From the NCBI RefSeq assembly GCF_001424195.1, contig NZ_LMOO01000007.1, forward strand, positions 124,313 through 188,312: a stretch of 64,000 nt of DNA. The letters are read 5' to 3'. The stretch is from Cellulomonas sp. Leaf334 (GTDB lineage Bacteria > Actinomycetota > Actinomycetes > Actinomycetales > Cellulomonadaceae). Made by a program: the position numbers and the translations under genes. The notes under the pieces are model-generated. The model worked only from the letters and a program-made list of their open reading frames with translations. It ran no database searches and was not told where the DNA came from. Shown in pieces: positions 18,688-26,650 of this stretch (position 1 is the first letter of the stretch; every line of letters begins with the position of its first letter).

Positions 18688-19098
18688 TCACTCCGGTACG
18701 AGCCGGACTCCATGGTCCGGGCAAGGTGGAACGCGCTCTGCCACGGTGCGTCGCCACTTCGCGAACGCACCATCGATCGGACACACGAACTTTCCGGCCG
18801 CGACGGGCCGCCCGACCCCCTGCGAGAGAACCGGGTCGCCTCCCATCGTCGACTGCAGCTCAGGCGGACGGCGGTCGTCGTCACCTGCGACCTTGGCTGC
18901 CCAGTCCCGGAGGCGCGGCTCCGAGGCCATCAGGGCGAGCATCTCGTCGACGACGTCCTCGCCCTGTGACGCGCGAGCCAGCAGCCCGACGATCGCGGCG
19001 TCGTAACTGTCGGCGGCATCCCCGACGACCTGCGGCAGATAGGGCCGCGCGGTGCGGGCCACGTCGTAGAGCAGGTGGGAATAGACCTGTTCGCTCAT
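18688..19098 (-). CDS. Small protein with helical N-terminus and C-terminal CPxDG/CPxHG zinc knuckle
   Basis: The N-terminal two thirds of this 136-residue protein are helical (SHLLYDVARTARPYLPQVVG, then VVDEMLALMASEPRLRDWA). The C terminus has FVCPIDG and, 18 residues later, PCPDHGVRLVPE, a paired Cys/Asp and Cys/His knuckle that probably binds one zinc. The ATG overlaps the stop of the upstream zinc-ribbon gene by 4 bases, indicating coupling. Similar C-terminal knuckles occur in accessory proteins of actinobacterial conflict operons (from general recollection, not a search). Confidence 0.7.
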   Translation of the reverse strand: MSEQVYSHLLYDVARTARPYLPQVVGDAADSYDAAIVGLLARASQGEDVVDEMLALMASEPRLRDWAAKVAGDDDRRPPELQSTMGGDPVLSQGVGRPVAAGKFVCPIDGAFAKWRRTVAERVPPCPDHGVRLVPE

Positions 19099-19310
19099 GC
19101 GTCCCCCAGCTCGCCCGGTGTGAAGTCCTCGTCCCGAAGGCCGCGCTCGAGCAGCAGCAGCTGCATCGGTCGATAGACACGGACGCCGCAGACCGGGCAC
19201 GCACCCTGCGCCGCGTCTGTCACGCCCGCTTGCTCGACCTGGATCCGCCGCGTCTCGAGCCGCGCCCCGCAGCGGCACGTGCCGAACGTGAGGTCGTCAG
19301 TCCAGACCAT
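19095..19310 (-). CDS. Small zinc-ribbon protein (71 aa)
   Basis: This short protein carries two Cys pairs, FGTCRCGARLETRRI and ACPVCGVRVYRP, spaced as in a zinc ribbon. An acidic C-terminal tail (RGLRDEDFTPGELGD) follows. It lies 11 bases after the 441-residue FlhA-like gene and overlaps the next gene by 4 bases, so it belongs to the same operon. Its function is unknown; an adaptor or nucleic-acid or protein-binding role is possible. Confidence 0.72.
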   Translation of the reverse strand: MVWTDDLTFGTCRCGARLETRRIQVEQAGVTDAAQGACPVCGVRVYRPMQLLLLERGLRDEDFTPGELGDA

Positions 19311-19321
19311 CGTGTCCTCCT

Positions 19322-20647
19322 CTACGAGACCCGAGCGACCGGCTGCACGTTGAGGTGCGCGGGAAGGTCCCGGAGACTGACGACCGTCACCGACGGGATC
19401 CGCGCCCGGAGGAACTCCGCGACAGCCGCACGGCGGTCGTCGCTGGTGATCAGAACCGGCGGCTCGACGTGCGCAGGGAGGTCGGCGAGCTCCTTCGTCA
19501 GCGCCGTAGCGAACCGGGCGTCGAGCGCAGCCTCGAGGACCGGGTCCACGAGCAGGGCTCGCACAGTGTCGGAGTGCCGGGCAACACCCGCGCCGATCTC
19601 CTCCGCCATGCCCCATCGGACGTAGGTCGCACGGTCGGGCGCCGCGGTCCGCACGTCGTCGTATCGCAGGGCCAGCTGCGCGATGCGTGCCACGTTCCGG
19701 ATGGGAACGTGATCGCGCAGCATCGAGACGAACACCCCGTGAACGACGTCGGCGCCCAGGCGCTTCGCCCTCGTGCCGACGACCGGGTACTGCGAGGCGA
19801 GCTCGTCGAGGAGCCGAACGGTCGCGTCCTGGGACTGAAGGCGCCATGCCCAGTCGTCGACGACGACCCCGAGGTCGAGGAGCAGGTGCTCGACCGGGTC
19901 CCAGGTCAACCAACCCGTCGACTCGACCTGTGCGGCGAAAGCAGTGGGCAGCGCCACGCCGGGTATCCGATTCCGCATCACGAACGGGACCTGCGCGCTG
20001 CGGAGATCGTCGGCGGAGCCTTGCTCGGCAGAAGTCCCGTGCCACCAGTACGTCGACACCTGATCGGCGACGAGCCCGAGCCGCGGAACCGTCCTGGCGG
20101 AGCCGTAGACAAACCGGTAGCCGGCCGACGTCAGGCTTGTGTCTGGGACGAGGCCGAACGGCGGGAGCACGACGCCGAGGAGATCGAACAGCGAGCGGCG
20201 CTTGTCGGCGATCCGGACGTCGGAGTCGGGTCGGGTACTGAGGAGCTCGAGGTACTCGGGTGTCGCATGAAGCTCGAGCACGTGCCCCGCGGAGGAGTCG
20301 TCCGCCTCGGCCTCGGCGTCACCGGTCACGACATCGAGCAACCAGGTCAGAGCCGCGACCGTCGCGCCCGGTCCGGCTGACTGCGCAGCATGCTCGGCAT
20401 CCTCGGTCACGGCGTCGAGATGCGGGTGCGCACCGCTCGAGTATGCGAGGGCGTCGAGGAACCACTGCCTGGGGAAAGCCCGAGTCCGGCCGTCGAACTC
20501 GATCGCGACGGGCCCGTCGTCGTCCCGGTCGCCCGGCTCGTCGACGACCTCCACCGACCGCCGGATGGGTTCCGGCGCGTCATGCATCACGGGGGCCACG
20601 AGCTCTCGCAGCACGGGCGACAGCCACAGCTTCACGTCACCGGCCAT
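19322..20647 (-). CDS. Soluble FlhA/FHIPEP cytoplasmic-domain-like protein
   Basis: From about residue 120, this 441-residue protein can be followed through the subdomains of the FlhA/SctV export-gate cytoplasmic region. Seen in order are LGVVLPPFGLVPD and SAGYRFVYGSA (first subdomain), VPFVMRNRIPGVALP and LTWDPVEHLLLDL (matching FlhA 'VDP..V...HL'), LLDELASQYP, VFVSMLRDHVPIRNVARI (matching 'LLRERVPIRDL..IL'), and PVLITSDDRRAAVAEFL with VTVVSLRDLP at the C terminus. The eight membrane helices of true FlhA are absent, and no flagellar or type III genes surround it. It overlaps the larger FlhA-like gene by 11 bases. I infer a repurposed oligomeric scaffold working with the caspase. The family match is by eye. 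Confidence 0.72.
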   Translation of the reverse strand: MAGDVKLWLSPVLRELVAPVMHDAPEPIRRSVEVVDEPGDRDDDGPVAIEFDGRTRAFPRQWFLDALAYSSGAHPHLDAVTEDAEHAAQSAGPGATVAALTWLLDVVTGDAEAEADDSSAGHVLELHATPEYLELLSTRPDSDVRIADKRRSLFDLLGVVLPPFGLVPDTSLTSAGYRFVYGSARTVPRLGLVADQVSTYWWHGTSAEQGSADDLRSAQVPFVMRNRIPGVALPTAFAAQVESTGWLTWDPVEHLLLDLGVVVDDWAWRLQSQDATVRLLDELASQYPVVGTRAKRLGADVVHGVFVSMLRDHVPIRNVARIAQLALRYDDVRTAAPDRATYVRWGMAEEIGAGVARHSDTVRALLVDPVLEAALDARFATALTKELADLPAHVEPPVLITSDDRRAAVAEFLRARIPSVTVVSLRDLPAHLNVQPVARVS

Positions 20648-23600
20648 GGTCCACCTCGCTCGACAGGTACGTCACGATCTCCGGGGACACGCTGCGGGCC
20701 AGGACTGCGACATCGTCGCGAAGGGTCTCGTCATCGACGACAAAGGCGACTGGTTCACCTGCGGCGACAGCGACGTCCCGCATCCAGGTGAGCACCGGCT
20801 GCCACGCCTCTGGCCGCGTCCGGCCCTCGCCCTCCAGGCCGGCGAGGACGTGCTGCGGGATCGCGAATGTCGCGGCAGTCGGCGGCTGCTGGGACCGCAC
20901 TGCCTGCGTCACGGCGGTCGCCAGCGCGGCAACGGGTTCGCCGATACCTCCCGCCCGAGTGATCGCGGAGAGGACCGCGCGCCAGTCCGCGATGGCCACG
21001 CCCTCCGTGACCGCATCCTGGAGGACCCAGGCCAGCCTCACGAGCGCGGTCTCGTCGGGCACGACGACCGCAACCTCCGTCGGATCCTGGTCCCGCCACC
21101 TGGCGACCAACTTCTCGACCTCGTCGGGACCGAGGAATCGAGCGAGATACGGAGCAACCCCACGCTCGATCGCGGTGAAGATGTCCGCCTTCACGTCGTG
21201 AGCGGCCGCGTCGAGCTCGCAGCGGTAGACGGCGACGTCGTCGACGCGCACCACGAGGCCGGCGCCCGAGCCACCCGACCCCCGGAGCCTGATCCCGCTG
21301 ATCCAGACACCCCGCTCTGCGGCGAGCCTCTCGCGGAAGAGGGGGATCCGGACGTCGATGAAGTCGCCTCCGGAGTCCTGGTCGGGGTCGACGAAGGGGA
21401 CGAGCGCGTCGTCGAGCTCGACGGCGATGGGCGTCGGACTGAGCCACGTCTGAGCCTCCGGGACGACGAGCGTCAGGCCCATGACCTGGTCGAGCCGCTC
21501 GGCGAGCAGGACATCGAGCCGACGCGCGAGGTCGGGATCCACAACACTGCGCCCGAGCAGTGACCGGAGCTCGTGGATCTCCGTGGAGCTCTGGAGGTGC
21601 CCGGCGAGGCTCTCGGGCCAGTCCGGTATCTCCTTCGCCAGCCGGAGATCGGAGTCCGCGGCTGCACCCGCACGCGCCGACTCCGTGACGCGGCCGAGCA
21701 GGACCTCACCCGCCCGCTCCCGAAGCGTCACGCCCAGCGCCGCGAGGACCGAGCGGAGGTCCCACTCCGCCTCGAACGTTTCCAGCGCCGACGCCGCTGC
21801 GAGGAGCTCCGCCGGTCCAAGAGTCTCGAACGACTCCAGCAGCTCGAGCAGTCGCAGCGTCAGATCGCGCTGCGGGGCGTTTCCCGGGAGCCGGAGCTCG
21901 GCTTCGGCAACTGCCGATGGCTCGCTCGTCCGCAGCTCCTCGAGCCGGTCGAGGGCGACGCGCTCGAGGCGGTCCAGCGTTGCGCCCAGCCGGGGAAGCG
22001 TTCGTCTCAGCATCGCGAGCGAGACGTTGAGCACACCGAGGACGTGCGCGGGAGCCGACAGCTGCCTGAGGGTCGCCACGACCCGCTGCTCGGCGTCGGC
22101 GTCACCCCGCACGAGGGTGTTCAAGGCACGGTCCACCTCGATCGACAGGTCGTCCACCTGGTCGAGGCGGTCGGCATCGTCGAGCAGAGCGTCTGCGTCA
22201 TCGACACGCTCCGTGAGACGGAGGATCTCCACTTTCAGTGACCGCTCCGTGGCGGAGTCGCCGAGCGTCTCGACGAGCGCCCATGTGCTCGCGATATCCA
22301 CACGCCCGCTCAGGACACCCGCGACGGCCTCGTCGTACTGAAGGAACGGGTTCTCTGCGGTGGGCAGCATCTCCAGACCGTCGAAGGCGTCGAGGTCCTC
22401 GATCCGGCCCTCCAGGAGGGCCAGGTGGTACCGCACGCTCGTGACCCAGGACTGGCTGGCCTTGCCGGCTTCGGTGTCGAGGTAAGCGGCGGCGACGCGC
22501 TCGAACGACGCGCTGTCCCCCGCGAAGTCTGCCGCGGCACTCATTGCCGCCTCGGCGGCGATGGCAAGGCCTTCATCCTTCTGCTGCGCGAGCTCGAACG
22601 CCTTGCTCGCGGCCAGCCATGAGCCGACGGTGAGGTTGACCGCGGAGAGCACGCTCGACGCCCAGCTCGCCTCCCACGCCGAGGACGGTCTCGCGAGGGC
22701 GGCCGCCAGGACTCGAGGGACCGCCAGGCAAGAGTCCGCGGCGGTCGCAGCCCTGGGATCAGCCGCCAGGGCAAGAGCGGCACGCCGGTAGTGGAGCAGC
22801 CCACCGTAGTACGCAGGATCAGGGTCGGCGTCCACCGGCAGATCACCACCCGGAAAGGCGCCCGTGAAGAGGGTGATCGCGGCCGAGACCGCGGCGGTCC
22901 GCTCTGCCAGGGGGGCGCCCTCATCGAAGGAGTACCGCCAGGTCTGGTCTGCCATGATCACCGCTCGCCCGACCGTGGGGGCTCGTCGCATCGCCTCGTA
23001 CGCGTGCCGCTTCGCGCGTCCGACGTCCTCCACGACGCTGGCGGCGGTGGCAGCTCTCTCGTACGCCGCCGCGACGGTCTCCGGATCACTCGCGAGCCTG
23101 AGCAGAAGCGTCGCGCGCAGCTCGTCCAGGGCGGCGTCCTGGGTGTAGGACGTCGAGCTCCGCGTACAGGCCTCGACCAGTGCCAGAGCAGTCTGGACAT
23201 CGTCGCCGAGCGCTGCGGACGCCTCCGCCCTGGCGTACTGAAAGCACTCATCGCCGGCACGTACAAGCTCTTGCCGACGCAACCACCGATGGCGGAGCAA
23301 GCCCTGACCGTCCATGCTCGCCAGCAGAGCTCGTGCGTCGTCGATAGCCTGGAACGCCGGTACACCTTCTTTGGTTGCGTGCCCAGCGCCTTCGAGGACG
23401 ATCTGGGCGCGGAGGGCTGCGACACCGGCCCGGTCGGTCCTGCTACCCCAGCGAGCGCTGTCGAGGACCTCCAACGCCTGGTCGTACTCCTTGCGGACGA
23501 GTCGCGCGACGACAGCCGCGAAGGCCGCCTCCGGATTGCCAGGCTCTGGGTCAGGCTCGGGCGACTTCCCCCTCCCGATGGCGGCGAGCACCGAGATGTA

Positions 23601-24245
23601 GCCACCCTCAGGTCCGAGCCGTCCAGCGATCGTCTCCGCGTCTTCGAACCGTCGCTCCGCGAGCCGGACCTCCGCCACGAGGGCAGGTGTCACCTGCCCG
23701 TCCGCGACCTCGAGGACTCGCGCCGCGTCGGTGACCTGCCCCAGGTTGAGCCACAGCTCGACGAGCTCGGCGGCGATGCCGTCCGGTCGCGCGTCGTCAT
23801 CGCTGTCCCATGCCCGCACGAGGGCCGCGGCGGCGCCGACCAGATCACCCCGCCCACGTCGAACCTGGGCAAGCAGGTGGCACGTGGCAGCGCTCACCTC
23901 GGGGACAACCTCGACCGCGACGGCGATCCGGTGCTCGCCCTCCCAGTGTCGGGTTGCGAGCTCCGGATAGTGTCCGAGCAGCTCCATCGCCTTCTGAGCT
24001 GGCGCCGACGACCCGACCTGCGACGCTGTCGCCGCGACATAGCTCTCAAACGCGCCAGACGGGTCGTCGCCGCGCAGCAGGATGTCCCCGATCGCGGACC
24101 AGACCTCGACGTCGGTCGGCTCGGAGCTGTCGTGCCAGTCCAGGGCCATCCGGAAGTGCTCGAGAGCTTCGTCGGGTCGCTCGGCCGTCAGCGCCAGCGC
24201 CAGCTCGTAGCTGAGCTCGCGGACGGGGCGCAGCTGCACGCTCAC
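20637..24245 (-). CDS. Large helical-repeat (TPR-like) protein with C-terminal FlhA-cytoplasmic-domain-like region
   Basis: This is a 1202-residue protein starting at a GTG that overlaps the caspase stop by 4 bases (GTGA). Residues 1 to about 900 are almost wholly helical, Ala/Leu/Glu-rich repeats of TPR character (for example ALEHFRMALDWHD, ALEVLDSARWGSR, AYERAATAASVVEDVGRAKR). Residues about 909-1202 look like the FlhA cytoplasmic domain. They include LVPFVDPDQDSGGDF, RLAAERGVWISGIRLRG, DIFTAIERGVAPYLARFLG, LVRLAWVLQDAVTEGVAI and a final PVAFVVDDETLRDDVAVLA. These are the same landmarks in the same order as in the next gene, so the two may be paralogous partners. A sensor/scaffold that recruits or restrains the caspase is an inference. 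Confidence 0.7.
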   Translation of the reverse strand: MSVQLRPVRELSYELALALTAERPDEALEHFRMALDWHDSSEPTDVEVWSAIGDILLRGDDPSGAFESYVAATASQVGSSAPAQKAMELLGHYPELATRHWEGEHRIAVAVEVVPEVSAATCHLLAQVRRGRGDLVGAAAALVRAWDSDDDARPDGIAAELVELWLNLGQVTDAARVLEVADGQVTPALVAEVRLAERRFEDAETIAGRLGPEGGYISVLAAIGRGKSPEPDPEPGNPEAAFAAVVARLVRKEYDQALEVLDSARWGSRTDRAGVAALRAQIVLEGAGHATKEGVPAFQAIDDARALLASMDGQGLLRHRWLRRQELVRAGDECFQYARAEASAALGDDVQTALALVEACTRSSTSYTQDAALDELRATLLLRLASDPETVAAAYERAATAASVVEDVGRAKRHAYEAMRRAPTVGRAVIMADQTWRYSFDEGAPLAERTAAVSAAITLFTGAFPGGDLPVDADPDPAYYGGLLHYRRAALALAADPRAATAADSCLAVPRVLAAALARPSSAWEASWASSVLSAVNLTVGSWLAASKAFELAQQKDEGLAIAAEAAMSAAADFAGDSASFERVAAAYLDTEAGKASQSWVTSVRYHLALLEGRIEDLDAFDGLEMLPTAENPFLQYDEAVAGVLSGRVDIASTWALVETLGDSATERSLKVEILRLTERVDDADALLDDADRLDQVDDLSIEVDRALNTLVRGDADAEQRVVATLRQLSAPAHVLGVLNVSLAMLRRTLPRLGATLDRLERVALDRLEELRTSEPSAVAEAELRLPGNAPQRDLTLRLLELLESFETLGPAELLAAASALETFEAEWDLRSVLAALGVTLRERAGEVLLGRVTESARAGAAADSDLRLAKEIPDWPESLAGHLQSSTEIHELRSLLGRSVVDPDLARRLDVLLAERLDQVMGLTLVVPEAQTWLSPTPIAVELDDALVPFVDPDQDSGGDFIDVRIPLFRERLAAERGVWISGIRLRGSGGSGAGLVVRVDDVAVYRCELDAAAHDVKADIFTAIERGVAPYLARFLGPDEVEKLVARWRDQDPTEVAVVVPDETALVRLAWVLQDAVTEGVAIADWRAVLSAITRAGGIGEPVAALATAVTQAVRSQQPPTAATFAIPQHVLAGLEGEGRTRPEAWQPVLTWMRDVAVAAGEPVAFVVDDETLRDDVAVLARSVSPEIVTYLSSEVDHGR

Positions 24246-26290
24246 GACGGGCTCCCGTCGTCATGCTTGGTCCGCGCCGGGGCAAAGTGGTCGCGTGTGG
24301 TGCGGTGGCCTCGGGAACCTCCCGAGCCATGGTCCCTCCCCGAAGTCTCACCTCTCCCTTGGTCACCGTGGGACCGGGCTCGCTCGTCCTGGCTCGGGCG
24401 CTGGGCATACCTCATGACGTACGCGCCGGGCACTCCTAGCGACCTCTCAGGCTCGCCGAACAGCTCGCTCGTGCTGCTGACGGCCCCTTCCATCGCGCGG
24501 TGGATGGGGTGACCGTCCTTCAACGCCCGCAGCAGGTAGCCGACGAACGTCTGGACGGAGTCGTCTCGCCTGTCCTGTGCGATCCGCGGGTAGCCGGGGA
24601 ACTGCGGCGGATGACTCAGGAAGACGACGTCGCCGACGCCCCGCTCCGCGAGGCGACGCGCGAGCTGCGTCGTCAGCCGCGCGGTCACCATCCCACCGCG
24701 GTTCTTGGCACCGACCCTCGAGAACGTCTCGAGCACGATCACCCGAACCGGAGCCGGACCCGGCCCCACACCTCGGGGAAGGATCTGGAGGAGCCTCTCG
24801 ACCCCGAACCATCCCGGGAGTGCGCCCATAGCGATCTCCAGTTCCGGCGTGAGTTTGCCCTCGACGACGGTCGAGCGCAGCAGCGGGCTCAGGACGACGA
24901 CGGACGGAAAGCCGACCTGGAACTGCCGTGCCCCTGTGATGTCGTGCCACACCCCGTTGACCGCCGTCAGTCCCACGCGGTCGAGGTCTTTTCGGACGGC
25001 GTCGGCGTACTCGGTGTCGTAGCCCCGAGAGTCGCCGACGAGCAACACCTTGTCCATCGTCTCGGCCGGCCCCCAGAACTTCGACGGGCTCGGAACTGTC
25101 CGTTCGACGACGACACGGTGGTTCAGCGCGATGGTCTTCTCGAACACCGGATGGTCCTTGGCTGCTTGGAGGTACTCCCACGGGTAGTCCCCCACCCGGT
25201 CGAGCTTGGCCTCGTCGAGGTCCGGCTCCACGCCGAGCCGGATCCGGAGGACGAAGTTGCTCGGCGGTTCGCCGATCTCCGCAAGCCCGTCGCCGATCTT
25301 CTGACCTAGCCGCTCTCCGACGAACGTCCGAGCCCCCGCGAGCAGGCCGCTGGCGTCCTCATCGTGAGCGGCGGCCAGTCGGTCGGCGAGTTCGATGAGC
25401 TGGGAGACGTTCTGGAGGACGGGATCCGACGCCGTACGGGAGACGTCGATCGCCAAGGGTTCAGGGTCGTCGCCCGCCTCGCACAGCCCCTCGAGCGACG
25501 GGAACCGGATCGAGACCTCCTGCAACGGGGCAGTAGGCCGAGGGGCTATGGCAACGGTGTCGTGCCCTGCGCCGCTCCTCTGCCAGTCCTCGCTGCCCTT
25601 GTAGCCCACCTTCTTCATCGCTCGATAGACGTCGTCGATGGTGACGTGGTCGTCCCCGGGCAACGCCGCCGTCTCGACCAGAGCATGCACCAACGCCTGG
25701 GTGAAAGGGCTCATCGAGGCGGCGTCGGGCGCAGCGGGTGCCGTCTGGTCGAACCCGCTGGAATAGAGCTTTGCCACACCCGTCTGGGTCCCAGTCATCA
25801 GGGCGTTGATCACCTTGGCCTGATCGGCCGTCAGGGTCCCGGGCGCACTACCCATGGTGCCCGCGGGCGCGGCGTAGCAGCAGTCGAGAACGAGCACCTT
25901 GTGCCGAGCCGGAAGCTCCACGATCCTGTCGTCGAGCTCGTAGTGCGACAGGGCGGTGGTGACGAGCTTGTCGAGCCGGGTGTCCGCGGTCGTGAGATAG
26001 AGCTTCGACTGCTGCCGTTGCCCGTGTCCCGTGAAGTACACGAGCACGTAGTCGTCGCGCGTCACTTTTTGGCTCAGCGCGTCCAGCGCTTCTTGGATCT
26101 CATATTTGGAGCTGTTACGACAGTCGACGACGTGGTCAGGTTCGAAGAATCCCTTGTCGTCGTCGGTGAGCGCCTTGATCAGCCCGTCGAGGTTGGCCTC
26201 CGGCCCGTTCAGCGGCGTCGGCAGACCCGAGTCGTCCGCGTACGCCCAACTTCCGATGAGCAGCGCGTGGTAGCGCGGGTCGTGCGCCAT
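24242..26290 (-). CDS. Caspase-like (peptidase C14) protease fused to a degenerate CHAT-like domain
   Basis: Residues 1-250 of this 682-residue protein form a caspase-fold protease. It opens with HALLIGSWAYADD, the catalytic His is H89 in LVYFTGHGQR, and the catalytic Cys is probably C138 in VLVLDCCYAA. Residues about 340-625 follow the CHAT layout: DYPWEYLQ at about 368 (the CHAT 'PWE-L' signature), HRVVVERTVP, VLLVGDSRGYDTEY, and a C-terminal VQTFVGYLLRALKDGHPIHRAMEG. However, the active-site spots read VVVLSPLLR (no His-Gly) and VIVLETFSR (no Cys), so the second unit looks catalytically dead. The last 50 residues are a Gly/Arg/Ser/His-rich, probably disordered tail. It is the first gene of the six-gene operon and likely its proteolytic effector. 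Confidence 0.85.
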   Translation of the reverse strand: MAHDPRYHALLIGSWAYADDSGLPTPLNGPEANLDGLIKALTDDDKGFFEPDHVVDCRNSSKYEIQEALDALSQKVTRDDYVLVYFTGHGQRQQSKLYLTTADTRLDKLVTTALSHYELDDRIVELPARHKVLVLDCCYAAPAGTMGSAPGTLTADQAKVINALMTGTQTGVAKLYSSGFDQTAPAAPDAASMSPFTQALVHALVETAALPGDDHVTIDDVYRAMKKVGYKGSEDWQRSGAGHDTVAIAPRPTAPLQEVSIRFPSLEGLCEAGDDPEPLAIDVSRTASDPVLQNVSQLIELADRLAAAHDEDASGLLAGARTFVGERLGQKIGDGLAEIGEPPSNFVLRIRLGVEPDLDEAKLDRVGDYPWEYLQAAKDHPVFEKTIALNHRVVVERTVPSPSKFWGPAETMDKVLLVGDSRGYDTEYADAVRKDLDRVGLTAVNGVWHDITGARQFQVGFPSVVVLSPLLRSTVVEGKLTPELEIAMGALPGWFGVERLLQILPRGVGPGPAPVRVIVLETFSRVGAKNRGGMVTARLTTQLARRLAERGVGDVVFLSHPPQFPGYPRIAQDRRDDSVQTFVGYLLRALKDGHPIHRAMEGAVSSTSELFGEPERSLGVPGAYVMRYAQRPSQDERARSHGDQGRGETSGRDHGSGGSRGHRTTRDHFAPARTKHDDGSPS

Positions 26291-26650
26291 CCCTCACCAC
26301 CCCCGAACTGGCGGTACCGCTGACGTCGGGTGGTGGCAGTCGGGTCCATGGCGCCCCTGCAGTAGAAACGCTCGCCGTCACGCCGACTGCCACCGCTCTC
26401 GACGGTGACACACGGAAGGAGTGCTGTACGCCTCACTCGATACATGCACGTCCCCAGCACAATGCACTCTCGTCGGCCCCTCATTACTGCGGACGCATCC
26501 ACCCTCGACGATGCCCAATATCAAACCGCTGGGCGGGCCGCGTGTCCATGAGAATTGTTGGGAATTCCATTGCACTGCCCCGGCAAGAAGTCTCGGCGCG
26601 TACCGCGACCGTTCCGTGGCACCGCGCGCCCGATCGACGTGCTACCGCGA
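26291..26650. other. Gene-free leader region upstream of the caspase operon
   Basis: These 360 bases separate the caspase start from the stop of the membrane-protein gene on the same strand. They hold a perfect 12-base inverted repeat near the caspase start and a lower-GC patch around 26410-26570. I see no convincing ORF on either strand and no clear -35/-10 pair. Confidence 0.5.
26332..26394 (-). promoter_or_regulatory. Long stem-loop or bipartite operator 42 bases before the caspase start
   Basis: GGTGGCAGTCGG at 26332-26343 and CCGACTGCCACC at 26383-26394 are perfect 12-base inverted repeats with a 39-base loop. In the leader RNA this could form a strong hairpin just upstream of the caspase ribosome site. 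In DNA it could be two binding half-sites. There is no T-run, so a simple intrinsic terminator is less likely. Confidence 0.5.

Noticed and set aside
19322..20647. A genuine flagellar or type III export gate (flhA)
   Set aside because: The N-terminal membrane domain is absent and there are no flagellar or secretion genes nearby; only the cytoplasmic-domain likeness remains.
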